A stretch of DNA of 64,000 nucleotides, from the NCBI RefSeq assembly GCF_900115595.1, contig NZ_FOXA01000002.1, positions 1 to 64,000 on the forward strand, in the 5' to 3' direction. The translations under genes and the position numbers were made by a program. The stretch is from Tranquillimonas alkanivorans (GTDB taxonomy: Bacteria; Pseudomonadota; Alphaproteobacteria; Rhodobacterales; Rhodobacteraceae). Positions 19,173 through 28,875 of this stretch are shown in pieces. Numbering within the stretch: position 1 is the stretch's first letter; each line of letters begins with the position of its first letter. The notes under the pieces were generated by a model. That model was not told the DNA's origin, did not search any database, and was given only the letters and a program-made list of their open reading frames with translations.

Positions 19173-20053
19173 TCCCGCAGCTTTCCCGCGGCGACCGGGC
19201 CGATCCCGCACCGTCGCGCCTGGCCTACCGGCTGAACCGGCTTCTGCTGACGCCGCTGTTTCACCGTTCGCTCCGGATCGGTTTGCCGCTCTGCATTCTG
19301 GCGATTTCGGTCGCGGTCGTGGCGCTGAGCCCTGAGCGGCGCGAGACGGTGGCGCTGTGGGTCGAGGACGTGAAGCTTTCGGTCCAGCAACGGCCCGAGT
19401 TCATGGTCAAGCTCATGGCGATCGACGGCGCGTCGGACCGGGTTGCCGAGGCGATCCGCGAGATCGTGCCGGTGCACTTCCCCGTCTCTTCGTTCGACCT
19501 GGACCTGCCGGCGATGCAGCGGACGATCGCGGGCCTGGACGCCGTGGCCCGCGCTGACCTGCGCATCCGGCCCGGCGGTATCCTCCAGGTGCGCGTGTCC
19601 GAGCGCATGCCGGTCGTGGTCTGGCGTCAACGCGGCCGGATCGAGATGCTGGACGTCACCGGCCAGCGCGTGGCCACGCTGGATGCCCGGACCGACCGCC
19701 CGGATCTGCCGCTGATCGCGGGCCGCGGGGCGCAGCAGCTGGTGGACGAGGCGCTGGAACTTGTCGCCGCGGCGCGGCCGCTGGACGACCGGCTGCGCGG
19801 GCTCGTGCGGGTGGGGGAGCGGCGCTGGGACGTCATGCTCGAGGATGATCGACGCATCCTTCTGCCCGAGGTCTCGCCCGTCCGGGCGCTGGAACAGGTG
19901 CTCGCGCTGCACCAGGCGCAGGAGATCCTGGACCGCGACGTGGAGCTGGTTGACATGCGCAACCCGCGCCGCCCGACCGTACGCCTGGCGCAGGCCGCCG
20001 CCGAGAACCTGCGCCGCATCAAGCAGATCGAAATGGGAGTCCGCACCGAATGA
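19160..20053 (+). CDS. ftsQ: Cell division protein FtsQ
   Basis: A 297-residue bitopic divisome protein. It has a cytoplasmic N-terminus, one membrane helix (about residues 39-57), then a POTRA domain (about 75-150) and the FtsQ beta domain. It bridges FtsL/FtsB to the rest of the divisome. It is recognised from topology, the ARADLRIRPGGILQVRVSER region and its place between ddl and ftsA. ATG at 19160 lies within the end of ddl; the stop overlaps ftsA by ATGA. Confidence 0.92.
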   Translation: MRSLIPQLSRGDRADPAPSRLAYRLNRLLLTPLFHRSLRIGLPLCILAISVAVVALSPERRETVALWVEDVKLSVQQRPEFMVKLMAIDGASDRVAEAIREIVPVHFPVSSFDLDLPAMQRTIAGLDAVARADLRIRPGGILQVRVSERMPVVVWRQRGRIEMLDVTGQRVATLDARTDRPDLPLIAGRGAQQLVDEALELVAAARPLDDRLRGLVRVGERRWDVMLEDDRRILLPEVSPVRALEQVLALHQAQEILDRDVELVDMRNPRRPTVRLAQAAAENLRRIKQIEMGVRTE

Positions 20054-21384
20054 CCGCGCTCTACGAGTCCCAGCGTGCAATGCGCGCGATGCGCAAGGCG
20101 GCGATGCAGCGGGGCGTGATCGCGATCCTCGACGTGGGCACGTCCAAGATCGCCTGTCTCGTCCTGCGCTTCGACGGCCCCGAGCGCTTCCGCGACGGCG
20201 ACGGCGTGGGCTCGATGGCGGGGCAGTCGTCGTTCCGGGTCATCGGCGCGGCAACGACCCGCTCGCGCGGGGTGCGCTTCGGCGAGATCGAGGCGATGCA
20301 CGAGACCGAGCGCGGCATCCGCACCGCCGTACAGGCCGCGCAGAAGATGGCCGAAGTACGCGTCGACCACGTGATCGCCTGCATCGGCGGCGGCGAGCCG
20401 CGCTCCTACGGGCTGGCCGGGGCCATCGATCTGGACGGACAGGCGGTGAGCGAGCAGGACGTGGCGCGGGTGCTGGCCTCGTGCGACGTGCCGGATTTCG
20501 GGCCGGGGCGCGAGGTGCTGCACGCCCAGCCGGTGAACTTCGCGCTCGACCACCGCTCGGGCCTGCGCGATCCGCGCGGGCAGATCGGCAACCGGCTAGC
20601 CTGCGACATGCACCTGCTGACCATCGACGGCACCGTGATCCGCAACATCCTGCACTGCGTGAAACGCTGCGACCTCGAACTCGCAGGGCTGGCGTCATCG
20701 GCCTATGTCTCGGGCGTCTCAAGCCTTGTCGAGGACGAGCAAGAGCTGGGCGCGGCCTGCGTCGACATGGGCGGCGGGGCGACCGGCCTGTCAATCTTCA
20801 TCAAGAAGCACATGATCTATGCCGACAGCGTGCGGCTGGGCGGCGATCACGTGACCAGCGACATCTCGAAGGGTTTGCAGGTGCCGCTCGCCATAGCCGA
20901 GCGGATCAAGACCGTGCATGGCGGCGTCGTCGCCACCAGCATGGACGACCGCGAGATGATCGAGCTGGGCGGAGAGACCGGCGATTGGGAACACGACCGG
21001 CGCACCGTCAGCCGGGCCGAGCTTATTGGCATCATGCGTCCCCGGGTCGAGGAGATCCTCGAAGAGGTCCGCGCCCGGCTTGACGCGGCGGGGTTCGAAT
21101 ACCTGCCGAGCCAGCAGATCGTGCTGACCGGTGGGGCCAGCCAGATTCCGGGGCTCGACGGGCTGGCGCCCAAGATCCTCGGTCAGCAGGTGCGAATCGG
21201 CCGCCCGCTGCGGGTTCAGGGGCTGCCGCAGGCGGCGTCGGACTCGGCTTTTTCCAGTGCGGTCGGCCTTTGCCTTTTCGCCGCACATCCCCAGGACGAG
21301 TGGTGGGATTTCGAGATTCCGACCGACAGGTACCCCGTCCGGTCGCTGCGCCGGGCGGTAAAATGGTTCAAGGACAACTGGTAA
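20050..21384 (+). CDS. ftsA: Cell division protein FtsA
   Basis: A 444-residue actin-like ATPase that ties FtsZ to the membrane. ILDVGTSKIACLV (phosphate 1 motif, about residue 24), the 1C domain with CIGGGEPRSYGLAG, DMGGGATGLSIF (phosphate 2) and LTGGASQIPGLDG (adenosine motif) are clear. The C-terminus VRSLRRAVKWFKDNW is the amphipathic membrane-targeting helix. The N-terminal 25 residues before the actin fold are longer than in E. coli, as in other alphaproteobacteria. Confidence 0.95.
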   Translation: MTALYESQRAMRAMRKAAMQRGVIAILDVGTSKIACLVLRFDGPERFRDGDGVGSMAGQSSFRVIGAATTRSRGVRFGEIEAMHETERGIRTAVQAAQKMAEVRVDHVIACIGGGEPRSYGLAGAIDLDGQAVSEQDVARVLASCDVPDFGPGREVLHAQPVNFALDHRSGLRDPRGQIGNRLACDMHLLTIDGTVIRNILHCVKRCDLELAGLASSAYVSGVSSLVEDEQELGAACVDMGGGATGLSIFIKKHMIYADSVRLGGDHVTSDISKGLQVPLAIAERIKTVHGGVVATSMDDREMIELGGETGDWEHDRRTVSRAELIGIMRPRVEEILEEVRARLDAAGFEYLPSQQIVLTGGASQIPGLDGLAPKILGQQVRIGRPLRVQGLPQAASDSAFSSAVGLCLFAAHPQDEWWDFEIPTDRYPVRSLRRAVKWFKDNW

Positions 21385-21468
21385 TCGCTACATCTTGACG
21401 TGATGCCCAAATGCCGCTGACCGGCTTGTTTCTGTAGGCAGATTTTGTTGCGGAACTGTGTTTTTTGG

Positions 21469-21497
21469 GTGACGCGAGAGCCCCCAACCTCTAGGAT
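21469..21497 (+). promoter_or_regulatory. Candidate ftsZ promoter
   Basis: GTGACG (21469-21474), 17 bases, TAGGAT (21492-21497) lies 66-94 bp before ftsZ in the only sizeable gap of the second half-cluster (21385-21562). Separate transcription of ftsZ is usual in alphaproteobacteria. An ACATCTTG octamer lies at about 21393. I see no TTAA-N7-TTAA CtrA site and no GANTC in the gap. Confidence 0.4.
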
Positions 21498-21562
21498 TTG
21501 AAGTAATCAGGCAGACCGGCCCTCACGCAGGCGGACACAACAAAGCAGGCGGACAGATCAAA

Positions 21563-23134
21563 ATGACACTGAACCTCATGATGCCCCAGCAGGACGAATT
21601 GAAGCCGCGGATCACCGTGTTCGGTGTTGGCGGTGCCGGCGGCAACGCCGTCAACAACATGATCGAGAAGCAGCTCGACGGCGTCGAGTTCGTCGTCGCC
21701 AACACCGATGCGCAGGCGCTTCAGCAATCGCTGAGCCAGGCGAAGGTGCAGATGGGCGTGAAGGTGACCGAGGGGCTGGGCGCGGGCGCGCGTCCGTCGG
21801 TCGGCGCCGCCGCCGCCGAAGAGACCATCGAGGAGATCGTCGATCACCTCGCCGGCGCGCACATGTGCTTCATCACCGCCGGCATGGGTGGCGGCACCGG
21901 CACCGGCGCCGCGCCGATCATCGCGCAGGCCGCGCGCGAGCTCGGCGTGCTGACCGTCGGCGTGGTGACCAAGCCCTTCCAGTTCGAAGGCACCAAGCGG
22001 ATGCGCCAGGCCGAGGAGGGGGTCGAGAACCTCCAGAAGATGGTCGACACGCTGATCATCATCCCGAACCAGAACCTGTTCCGGCTCGCCAACGAGAAGA
22101 CGACCTTCACCGACGCCTTCGCGATGGCCGACGACGTGCTCTACCAGGGCGTGAAGGGCGTGACCGACCTGATGGTGCGTCCGGGCCTCATCAACCTCGA
22201 CTTCGCCGACGTCCGCGCCGTGATGGACGAGATGGGCAAGGCGATGATGGGCACCGGCGAAGCCGACGGCGAGGATCGCGCGATGCAGGCGGCCGAGAAG
22301 GCCATAGCGAACCCGCTGCTCGACGAGATCAGCCTTAACGGCGCCAAGGGTGTTCTGATCAACATCACCGGCGGACACGACCTGACGCTGTTCGAGCTCG
22401 ACGAGGCCGCCAACGTCATCCGCGAGAAGGTCGACCCCGACGCCAACATCATCGTCGGCTCGACGCTGGACGAGACGATGGAAGGCCGCATGCGCGTCAG
22501 CGTCGTCGCCACCGGCATCGACGCCTCGGCCGCGACCCACGAGGTGCCCGTGCCGCGCCGCCGCCTGGCCGAGCCGCTCCCGGCCGCTCAAATGGAAGGC
22601 GAGGCGCCGCAGGCCGAGGCACAGACGGAGGCCGCACAGGCGTCCGAGCCCGACTTCTTCTCGGACTTCGAGGCGCCGCGCCGCCAGGACGACACCGTGA
22701 TCGAGCAGGACAGCCAGGACGACCTGCCGCCGCCGGCCTACCAGCCGCGCCCGGCCGAGGCGCAGCCGACCGCCGCCGAAGCGCCGCAGCGCCGTGCCCC
22801 CGGCACGCCGTCGCCCGAGGCGATGGCCCGCCTGCGCGCCGCCGTCAACAAGACGCCCGGCACCGAGTACGGCGAAGAACCGGCCGCGCCGCGTGCCGCG
22901 CCCCGCGCCGTGCCCTCGCAGGGCGGTGCCGCGGCGGGCGAGCGCCCGCGCTTCGGCATCAACTCGCTGATCAACCGGATGACCGGTCACGAAGCGCAGA
23001 ACGAGCGTGCCGCGGGCGGGGCCCAGCCCGCCGTGCGCCGCCAGCCCGCGCAGCAGTACGAGGACGACCCCGAGCTGTCTGCCGAGCAGGAGCGGATCGA
23101 GATCCCGGCCTTCCTGCGCCGCCAGGCCAACTGA
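21563..23134 (+). CDS. ftsZ: Cell division GTPase FtsZ
   Basis: A 523-residue tubulin homologue that forms the Z ring. [13 protein letters not shown] and the tubulin signature [11 protein letters not shown] bind GTP, and the T7 loop [15 protein letters not shown] completes hydrolysis across the polymer interface. After the globular core (about residue 325) there is a long disordered linker rich in Ala, Glu, Pro and Gln, as in Caulobacter. It ends in the conserved tail [10 protein letters not shown] (about 511-520) that binds FtsA and other partners. A strong terminator follows. Confidence 0.97.
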   Translation: MTLNLMMPQQDELKPRITVFGVGGAGGNAVNNMIEKQLDGVEFVVANTDAQALQQSLSQAKVQMGVKVTEGLGAGARPSVGAAAAEETIEEIVDHLAGAHMCFITAGMGGGTGTGAAPIIAQAARELGVLTVGVVTKPFQFEGTKRMRQAEEGVENLQKMVDTLIIIPNQNLFRLANEKTTFTDAFAMADDVLYQGVKGVTDLMVRPGLINLDFADVRAVMDEMGKAMMGTGEADGEDRAMQAAEKAIANPLLDEISLNGAKGVLINITGGHDLTLFELDEAANVIREKVDPDANIIVGSTLDETMEGRMRVSVVATGIDASAATHEVPVPRRRLAEPLPAAQMEGEAPQAEAQTEAAQASEPDFFSDFEAPRRQDDTVIEQDSQDDLPPPAYQPRPAEAQPTAAEAPQRRAPGTPSPEAMARLRAAVNKTPGTEYGEEPAAPRAAPRAVPSQGGAAAGERPRFGINSLINRMTGHEAQNERAAGGAQPAVRRQPAQQYEDDPELSAEQERIEIPAFLRRQAN

Positions 23135-23159
23135 ACGCACTCACGGACCACGTCTTGAG

Positions 23160-23187
23160 GGGCTGGCGCAAGCCGGCCCTTTTTCTT
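23160..23187 (+). terminator. Terminator after ftsZ
   Basis: GGGCTGGC-GCAA-GCCGGCCC (23160-23179), an 8-bp stem with a GNRA tetraloop, followed by TTTTTCTTT. It closes the dcw cluster 25 bp after the ftsZ stop. Confidence 0.9.
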
Positions 23188-23355
23188 TGTCCGCCAATCC
23201 CTTGCTGGACCAGCGGCATGTTCCCGCCAGACCCGGGCGGCGATGTTACAAAGCGTCACAAAGATTGAGTTGTGATGACCCGCCCCAGCTTCTAGCTGGA
23301 GAAAACGAGCCGCGATGGGGACGCGCGAATGGCTCGATAACGTGGTGGGGCAGAG

Positions 23356-24276
23356 ATGCAGACAACGATCAAATCACCGGTCGCGTTCACCGGCGTCGGC
23401 CTGCACTCGGGCCGTCCGGCGCGGCTCGTCCTGCGCCCGGGCTCGGCCGAGTACGGCATCTGGTTCCGGCGCACCGACGTCACCGACCGTGACAACCTGA
23501 TCCCCGCGCGCTGGGACAACGTCGAGCCCGCGCAGCTGTGTACCCGCATCGCGAACGCCGACGGCGTCACCGTCTCGACCATCGAGCACGTTATGGCCGC
23601 CATTGCTGGCTGCGGCATCCATAACCTGCTGATCGAGATCGACGGTCCCGAGGTTCCGATCCTCGACGGCTCGGCCGCCCCGTTCGTTGCCGCGATTCTC
23701 AAGAAGGGCCTGCGCCAGACGAATGCGCCGATCCGCGCGCTCCAGGTGCTCGAACCGGTCGAGGTGCGCAACGGCGCGGCGGTGGCGCGGCTCGACCCGG
23801 CCGACACGCTAGAAATCGACTTCCGCATCGAATTTGCCGACGCCGCCATAGGGCGGCAGGCCCGTCGCCTGAACCTGGGTAACGGCGCGTTCGTGCGCGA
23901 GCTGAGCGACAGCCGTACCTTCTGCCGCCGCGCGGATGTCGAGGCGATGCAAGCCGCGGGCCTGGCGCTCGGCGGCACCTACGAGAACGCCGTCGTCGTC
24001 GACGGCGACGCGGTGCTCAGCCCTGGAGGCCTGCGCCACGCGGACGAGGCCGTGCGCCACAAGATGCTCGACGCCCTGGGCGATCTGGCGCTCGCAGGCG
24101 CACCGCTGCTGGCGCGCTACACCGGCATCCGCGCGGGGCACGCCATGACCAACGCGCTCCTGCGGGCGCTTTTCGCGCGGCCGGGTGCCTGCCGCATGGT
24201 CACCTGCGACGCCACTTTGGCGGCCCGCCTGCCGGGCTCGGGGCTGCGCCGGGCGGACCTGCCGCTAGCCGCCTGA
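23356..24276 (+). CDS. lpxC: UDP-3-O-acyl-N-acetylglucosamine deacetylase LpxC
   Basis: A 306-residue zinc amidase for the committed step of lipid A synthesis. GVGLHSG near the N-terminus, the zinc-ligand segment VSTIEHVMAAIAG, EIDGPEVPILDGSAAPF, SRTFC and RHKMLDALGDLAL (zinc His/Asp pair) are intact. Position right after ftsZ is usual in alphaproteobacteria and links envelope growth to division. The gap 23188-23355 holds no clear motif. The start at 23356 has only a GGGG-containing upstream site. Confidence 0.95.
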   Translation: MQTTIKSPVAFTGVGLHSGRPARLVLRPGSAEYGIWFRRTDVTDRDNLIPARWDNVEPAQLCTRIANADGVTVSTIEHVMAAIAGCGIHNLLIEIDGPEVPILDGSAAPFVAAILKKGLRQTNAPIRALQVLEPVEVRNGAAVARLDPADTLEIDFRIEFADAAIGRQARRLNLGNGAFVRELSDSRTFCRRADVEAMQAAGLALGGTYENAVVVDGDAVLSPGGLRHADEAVRHKMLDALGDLALAGAPLLARYTGIRAGHAMTNALLRALFARPGACRMVTCDATLAARLPGSGLRRADLPLAA

Positions 24277-24364
24277 GGCGCGGGCAGGGGACCTCGGTTA
24301 AGGCGTTTTGCACCGGGATCTTCTGTGCTAGACCCGGCGGCGGAGACTTGGGTGAGGTAGCAGG

Positions 24365-25207
24365 ATGTTCGGTCCCATCTCGGGCGGAAAGAGCGCGGCG
24401 TTCCTTGTGACACTGGCGATGCTGGCGGGCTGCGGCGGCGGAACGGTCAGCCGCGACGCGCCCCTCGACAGCCTCTCGGCCGAAGAGATCTATCAGCGGG
24501 CCGAGCTTGAGCTCGAGAAGGAGGACGAGGAAGAGGCCGCGCGCTACTTCTCCGAGGTCGAGCGGCTCTACCCGTACTCAGACTGGGCCAAGCGCGCGCT
24601 GATCATGCAGGCCTTCGCCTATCACCGCGACCGCGACTACGAAAGCGCCCGCTCGGCCGCGCAGCGCTACCTCGACTTCTACCCGATGGAGGAGGACGCG
24701 GCCTATGCGCAGTACCTCCTCGCGCTCAGCTACTACGATCAGATCGACGATGTGGGCCGCGATCAGGGCCTGACGTTCCAGGCCCTGCAGGCGCTGCGCG
24801 CGGTGATCGAGAACTACCCCGACAGCGAATACGCCCGTTCGGCGGTGCTGAAATTCGACCTCGCTTTCGATCACCTCGCGGCGAAAGAGATGGAGATCGG
24901 GCGGTACTACCTCAAGCGCAAGCACTACCCGGCGGCGATCAACCGCTTCCGCGTGGTGGTCGAGGAGTTCCAGACCACGACCCACACGCCCGAGGCGCTG
25001 CACCGTCTGGTGGAAGCTTATCTGTCGCTGGGGCTCGAGGACGAGGCCCGCACCGCCGGCGCGATCCTCGGCTACAACTACCGCTCGACCGAGTGGTACC
25101 AGGACAGCTACGCGCTGCTGACGGGCCGGGGCCTGACGCTCGAGGCCGCGGGCGACAACTGGCTGACCACCGTCTATCGCCAGGTCATCCGCGGCGAGTG
25201 GCTCTGA
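24365..25207 (+). CDS. bamD: Outer membrane assembly lipoprotein BamD
   Basis: A 280-residue lipoprotein of the BAM complex. Signal peptide with lipobox LAGC (Cys at about residue 23), then five TPR-like repeats, including YQRAELELEKEDEEEAARYF, and AINRFRVVVEEFQTT. The acidic ELEKEDEEEA stretch near the start of the mature protein is unusual but seen in relatives. A possible promoter (TTTTGC-N17-TAGACC) precedes it at about 24307-24335. recN follows after 16 bp. Confidence 0.93.
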   Translation: MFGPISGGKSAAFLVTLAMLAGCGGGTVSRDAPLDSLSAEEIYQRAELELEKEDEEEAARYFSEVERLYPYSDWAKRALIMQAFAYHRDRDYESARSAAQRYLDFYPMEEDAAYAQYLLALSYYDQIDDVGRDQGLTFQALQALRAVIENYPDSEYARSAVLKFDLAFDHLAAKEMEIGRYYLKRKHYPAAINRFRVVVEEFQTTTHTPEALHRLVEAYLSLGLEDEARTAGAILGYNYRSTEWYQDSYALLTGRGLTLEAAGDNWLTTVYRQVIRGEWL

Positions 25208-25223
25208 AACGGGGTCACCTCTG

Positions 25224-26873
25224 ATGCTCAGAAGTCTCGATATCCGGGACATGCTGCTGATCGACCGGCTGGAACTCGACTTCCAGTCCGGCCTCAACGT
25301 GCTGACCGGGGAAACCGGCGCCGGCAAGTCGATCCTGCTCGACGCCCTCGGCTTCGTGCTGGGCTGGCGCGGTCGGGCCGAGCTGGTGCGGGCCGGCGCG
25401 AAACAGGGCGAGGTCGTCGCCGTGTTCGACCTGCCCGACGGCCACCCCGCCCAAGAGGTGCTGGAAGAGGCTGGCTTCGACCACGGCGACGAGCTGATCC
25501 TGCGCCGCGTGAACACGAGGGACGGGCGCAAGACCGCCTGGATCAACGACCGCCGCTGCTCGGGCGAGGTGCTGCGCCGCCTGTCCGACCGGCTGGTGGA
25601 ACTGCACGGTCAGCACGACGACCGGGGCCTGCTGAACCCCCGCGGCCACCGCCAGCTTCTCGACGCCTTCGCCGGGGCTGCGCCGCAGCTCGACGCCGCC
25701 CGCACAGCTTGGCGCGCGCTCTCCGACGCCCGCCGCAAGCAGGCCGAGGCCGAGGCCGCGCTCGACGCCGTCCGCGCCGAGGAGGACTTCCTGCGCCACG
25801 CGGTCGAGGAACTCGACAAGCTAGCGCCCGAACCGGGCGAGGAAGCCGATCTCGACACCCGCCGCCGCCTGATGCAGTCGGCCGAACGCGTGCGCGAGGA
25901 CATCACCCGCGCCCATGCCGCGCTCGCCGGCGACGGGGCCGAAAGCTTGCTGACCGACGCCATGCGCTGGCTCGACGGTGCCGCCGAAGGGGCCGACGGC
26001 CGCCTGGACGAGCCGCTCGCCGCGCTCGCCCGGGCACAGAACGAACTGGCAGAGGCCGAGCAGGGCGTCGCCGACTGCCTCCAGGCGCTCGATTTCGACC
26101 CCTCGGAGCTGGAGGCGACGGAAGAGCGGCTCTTCGCCATCCGTGCGCTGGCCCGCAAGCACGACGTGCTGCCCGACGACCTCGCCACCTTCGCCGACAC
26201 CCTGCGCAGCAAGCTTGCCGCCCTCGATGCGGGCGAGGCCGACCGCGACGCGCTGGCGAAAGCCGTGCGCGAGGCGCAAGCCGCCTACGCCGCCGCCGCG
26301 ACCGCGCTGAGCGAGACGCGACAGGCCGCCGCCGCCAGGCTCGACGCCGCCATGGCCGCCGAACTCGCCCCGCTCAAGATGGAGCGCGCGGTCTTCACCA
26401 CGAAGCTCGCCGCCGCCGAGCCGGGGCCTGAAGGCCACGACGCGGTGGCCTTCACCGTCGCCACCAACCCCGGCGCGCCGGCCGGCCCGCTCGACAAGAT
26501 CGCCTCCGGCGGCGAGCTTTCGCGCTTCCTGCTCGCGCTCAAGGTCTGCCTGACCCAGAACACCGCCGGCCTGACGCTGATCTTCGACGAGATCGACCGC
26601 GGCGTGGGTGGCGCCACTGCCGACGCCGTGGGCCGCCGCCTCGCCGCGCTCGCGCGCGACGCGCAGGTCCTGGTCGTGACCCACTCGCCGCAGGTTGCCG
26701 CGCTGGGCCAGCACCACTGGCGGGTGGAGAAGCGTGAGACCGACGAGATGACGACCTCCAACGTCGTTCCCCTCGACCCCGGCGCACGCATCGACGAAAT
26801 CGCCCGCATGATCTCGGGTGACATCGTCACCGACGAAGCGCGCGGCGCCGCCCGCGCCCTGCTGGCCGGATAG
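25224..26873 (+). CDS. recN: DNA repair ATPase RecN
   Basis: A 549-residue SMC-like protein acting early in double-strand break repair. GETGAGKSILLDAL (Walker A, about residue 30), a central region of Ala/Glu/Arg-rich coiled coil (about 150-400), then SGGELSRFLLAL (ABC signature) and TLIFDEIDRGVGG (Walker B). The order ftsZ-lpxC-bamD-recN is conserved in this class. The end runs into a REP-like element rather than ligA, which often follows. Confidence 0.95.
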   Translation: MLRSLDIRDMLLIDRLELDFQSGLNVLTGETGAGKSILLDALGFVLGWRGRAELVRAGAKQGEVVAVFDLPDGHPAQEVLEEAGFDHGDELILRRVNTRDGRKTAWINDRRCSGEVLRRLSDRLVELHGQHDDRGLLNPRGHRQLLDAFAGAAPQLDAARTAWRALSDARRKQAEAEAALDAVRAEEDFLRHAVEELDKLAPEPGEEADLDTRRRLMQSAERVREDITRAHAALAGDGAESLLTDAMRWLDGAAEGADGRLDEPLAALARAQNELAEAEQGVADCLQALDFDPSELEATEERLFAIRALARKHDVLPDDLATFADTLRSKLAALDAGEADRDALAKAVREAQAAYAAAATALSETRQAAAARLDAAMAAELAPLKMERAVFTTKLAAAEPGPEGHDAVAFTVATNPGAPAGPLDKIASGGELSRFLLALKVCLTQNTAGLTLIFDEIDRGVGGATADAVGRRLAALARDAQVLVVTHSPQVAALGQHHWRVEKRETDEMTTSNVVPLDPGARIDEIARMISGDIVTDEARGAARALLAG

Positions 26874-26885
26874 GCACGCCCTTTG

Positions 26886-26940
26886 CATCTCTGGTCCGGA
26901 AATATCCCCGCCGGAGGCATCGCGCCGCAGGCGCGGCAGT
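26886..26940. repeat. REP-like intergenic element, copy 2
   Basis: CATCTCTGGTCCGGAAATAT followed by the hairpin CGCGCC-GCA-GGCGCG (26921-26935). It matches the elements at 11616 and 37131 in opening and hairpin loop. It lies between convergent recN and the NTF2-like gene. Confidence 0.52.
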
Positions 26941-26949
26941 TTCTGAGCT

Positions 26950-27402
26950 CTACTTCTCCCGGTAATCCTCCGGGGCGAGCCCCGCGTCTCCGCGCCGCAA
27001 CGTCTCCGCCCCCGGCACGATGTCGGTGTTCTGTGCCGCGACACAGAGCCACTCGTCCCCGCGCCGCTCCATCACGAGGGTCAGCACGCCCGAGCGCGGC
27101 CCCGCCCGCCGGCCGTCCGGCGTCAGTTGACCCGTCAGGCTGACCCTCGCGTGCACCACCGCCGCATCCGCGCCCAGCCGCCGCAGCTTCACCCGCCGCA
27201 CCGCCAGCCGCGAGTCCCGGAAGAACGTCGTCAGGCCGTAATCATGCGCCGCCCGGATCGCGGAGCGATCCTCCCACCAGATGCCCACGACGTTCACGAA
27301 ATCCGCGTCCTCGGCGAAAAGGGCTGCCAAGGCGTCCGCGTCTCGCGCCGTCCAGGCGTCGGCTAAGGCGTGCGGCATCTCCTCGGGCGCGGCCAGCGTC
27401 AC
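26950..27402 (-). CDS. SnoaL/NTF2-like protein (SgcJ/EcaC/DUF4440 type)
   Basis: A 150-residue alpha+beta cone-barrel protein. ALADAWTARDADALAALFAE is the typical opening helix, followed by DADFVNVVGIWWEDRSAI and a beta-rich C-terminal half (VLTLVMERRGDEWLCVAAQ, NTDIVPG). Members bind small ligands, and some are isomerases or hydratases; no catalytic claim can be made. The GTG start at 27402 overlaps the stop of the upstream FAD oxidase gene by GTGA, so the two are coupled; an ATG at about 27369 is an alternative. Confidence 0.75.
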   Translation of the reverse strand: MTLAAPEEMPHALADAWTARDADALAALFAEDADFVNVVGIWWEDRSAIRAAHDYGLTTFFRDSRLAVRRVKLRRLGADAAVVHARVSLTGQLTPDGRRAGPRSGVLTLVMERRGDEWLCVAAQNTDIVPGAETLRRGDAGLAPEDYREK

Positions 27403-28772
27403 GCCGGGGGCACCAGCTTGCCCGGATTCATCAGGTCCTGCGGGTCGAGCGCGCGCTTGATGTCGCCCATCACGCTCCAGCCCGCGCCGTGCTCGCGCTC
27501 CATGTAACCCAGCTTGCCCATGCCGATGCCGTGCTCTCCGGTCACGGTGCCGCCCAGCCGCAGCGCCCGGTCGGCCAAGCGGCCCGACAGCCGCTTCGCC
27601 TCGTCCATCTCCTCGGCGCTGTCGCGGCGAGCCATCAGGATGGCGTGGAAGTTGCCGTCGCCCACGTGGCCCAGGATCGGTCCCGGAATGAACGATCCTG
27701 CGATGTCCGCCCGCGTCTCTTCCACCGCCTCGGCCAGCTTCGACAACGGCACGCAGATGTCGGTGACGATGGCCGTGGCCCCGGGGCGCGACTGAAGGAT
27801 CGACCAGTAGGCGTCGTGGCGCATCTTCCACAGCTTGTTGCGCTCCTCGGCCAGCGTAGCCCAGCGGAAGCCGGTCGCGCCGAACTCGCCTGCGATCTCG
27901 CCGAAGCGCCGCGCGTCCTCGGCGACCGAGGCGTCGGAGCCGTGGAACTCCACCATCAGGTGCGGCGCTGCCGGAAGGTCGGCGCCCGCAGCGGCATTGA
28001 ACACCTCGACCGTGGCCTGGTCCACGAACTCGATCCGCGCCATGGGCACGCACATCTGGATCGTCGCGATCACCGCGTCCACGGCCGAGCCCATGTCGGG
28101 GAAGGCGCAGATCGCGGACGATATGGCCTCGGGCTGGCCGTAAAGCCGCAGCGTCAGCTCGGTCACTAGCCCAAGCGTGCCCTCCGAGCCGACCATCAGC
28201 CCCGTCAGGTCATAGCCCGCCGAGGACTTGCGCGCCCGCGACCCGGTGCGGATCACCCGCCCGTCGGCCAGCACGACCTTCATCCCCAGAACGTTGTCGC
28301 GCATCGTGCCATAGCGCACGGCGGTGGTCCCGCTCGCCCGCGTCGCGGCCATGCCGCCCAGCGAGGCGTTGGCGCCGGGATCGACGGGGAAGAACAGGCC
28401 GGTGGCCCGCAGCTCGGTGTTCAGCGCCTCGCGCGTGATGCCGGGCTGCACGCGGCAATCCATGTCCGAGGCGTTGACCTCGAGCACGGCGTTCATCCGG
28501 GCGAAATCCACCACCACGCCGCCGCGCACCGCCAGCCCGTGCCCTTCGAGCGAGGTGCCCGCGCCCCAGCCGACCATCGGGCAGCCGTGGCGCGCGCAGA
28601 TCCGCGCCAGTGCCTGCACCTCCTCGGTTGTCTCGGGGTAGGCGACCGCGTCCGGCGGCGTCGGCGCGAAGTGCGTTTCGGACCGGCCGTGCAGGTCCAG
28701 ATCGCTCTTGGACCGGCTCAGCCGATCGCCTAGAAGTGTGGATAACTCGGCGAGAGCGTCCGGTATCGTCAT
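27399..28772 (-). CDS. FAD-linked D-lactate/glycolate-type dehydrogenase
   Basis: A 457-residue flavoprotein of the FAD-binding type 4 (VAO/PCMH) family with the C-terminal FAD-oxidase domain. YPETTEEVQALARIC begins the PCMH fold. GWGAGTSLEGHG, DPGANASLGGMAATRASGTTA and GSEGTLGLVTELTLRL are FAD-contact motifs. The C-terminal HVGDGNFHAILM and GEHGIGMGKLGYM supply catalytic His residues. Such enzymes oxidise D-2-hydroxyacids such as D-lactate or glycolate; no partner glcE/glcF genes lie beside it. I took ATG at 28772 (MTIPDAL). Confidence 0.87.
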   Translation of the reverse strand: MTIPDALAELSTLLGDRLSRSKSDLDLHGRSETHFAPTPPDAVAYPETTEEVQALARICARHGCPMVGWGAGTSLEGHGLAVRGGVVVDFARMNAVLEVNASDMDCRVQPGITREALNTELRATGLFFPVDPGANASLGGMAATRASGTTAVRYGTMRDNVLGMKVVLADGRVIRTGSRARKSSAGYDLTGLMVGSEGTLGLVTELTLRLYGQPEAISSAICAFPDMGSAVDAVIATIQMCVPMARIEFVDQATVEVFNAAAGADLPAAPHLMVEFHGSDASVAEDARRFGEIAGEFGATGFRWATLAEERNKLWKMRHDAYWSILQSRPGATAIVTDICVPLSKLAEAVEETRADIAGSFIPGPILGHVGDGNFHAILMARRDSAEEMDEAKRLSGRLADRALRLGGTVTGEHGIGMGKLGYMEREHGAGWSVMGDIKRALDPQDLMNPGKLVPPA

Positions 28773-28875
28773 CTGTCTGGTCCCCTGCATCCTGCCGGGC
28801 GGGACCCTAGGCGAAGCGCGCGGCCGGGGAAAGACCGGGGAGGCGGCCCGCGAACGGGCGGAGCCGGAGAGGGGC

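Noticed and set aside
21385-21562. CtrA (TTAA-N7-TTAA) or CcrM (GANTC) sites before ftsZ
   Set aside because: Neither motif is present in the gap as read; any cell-cycle control must use other sites.
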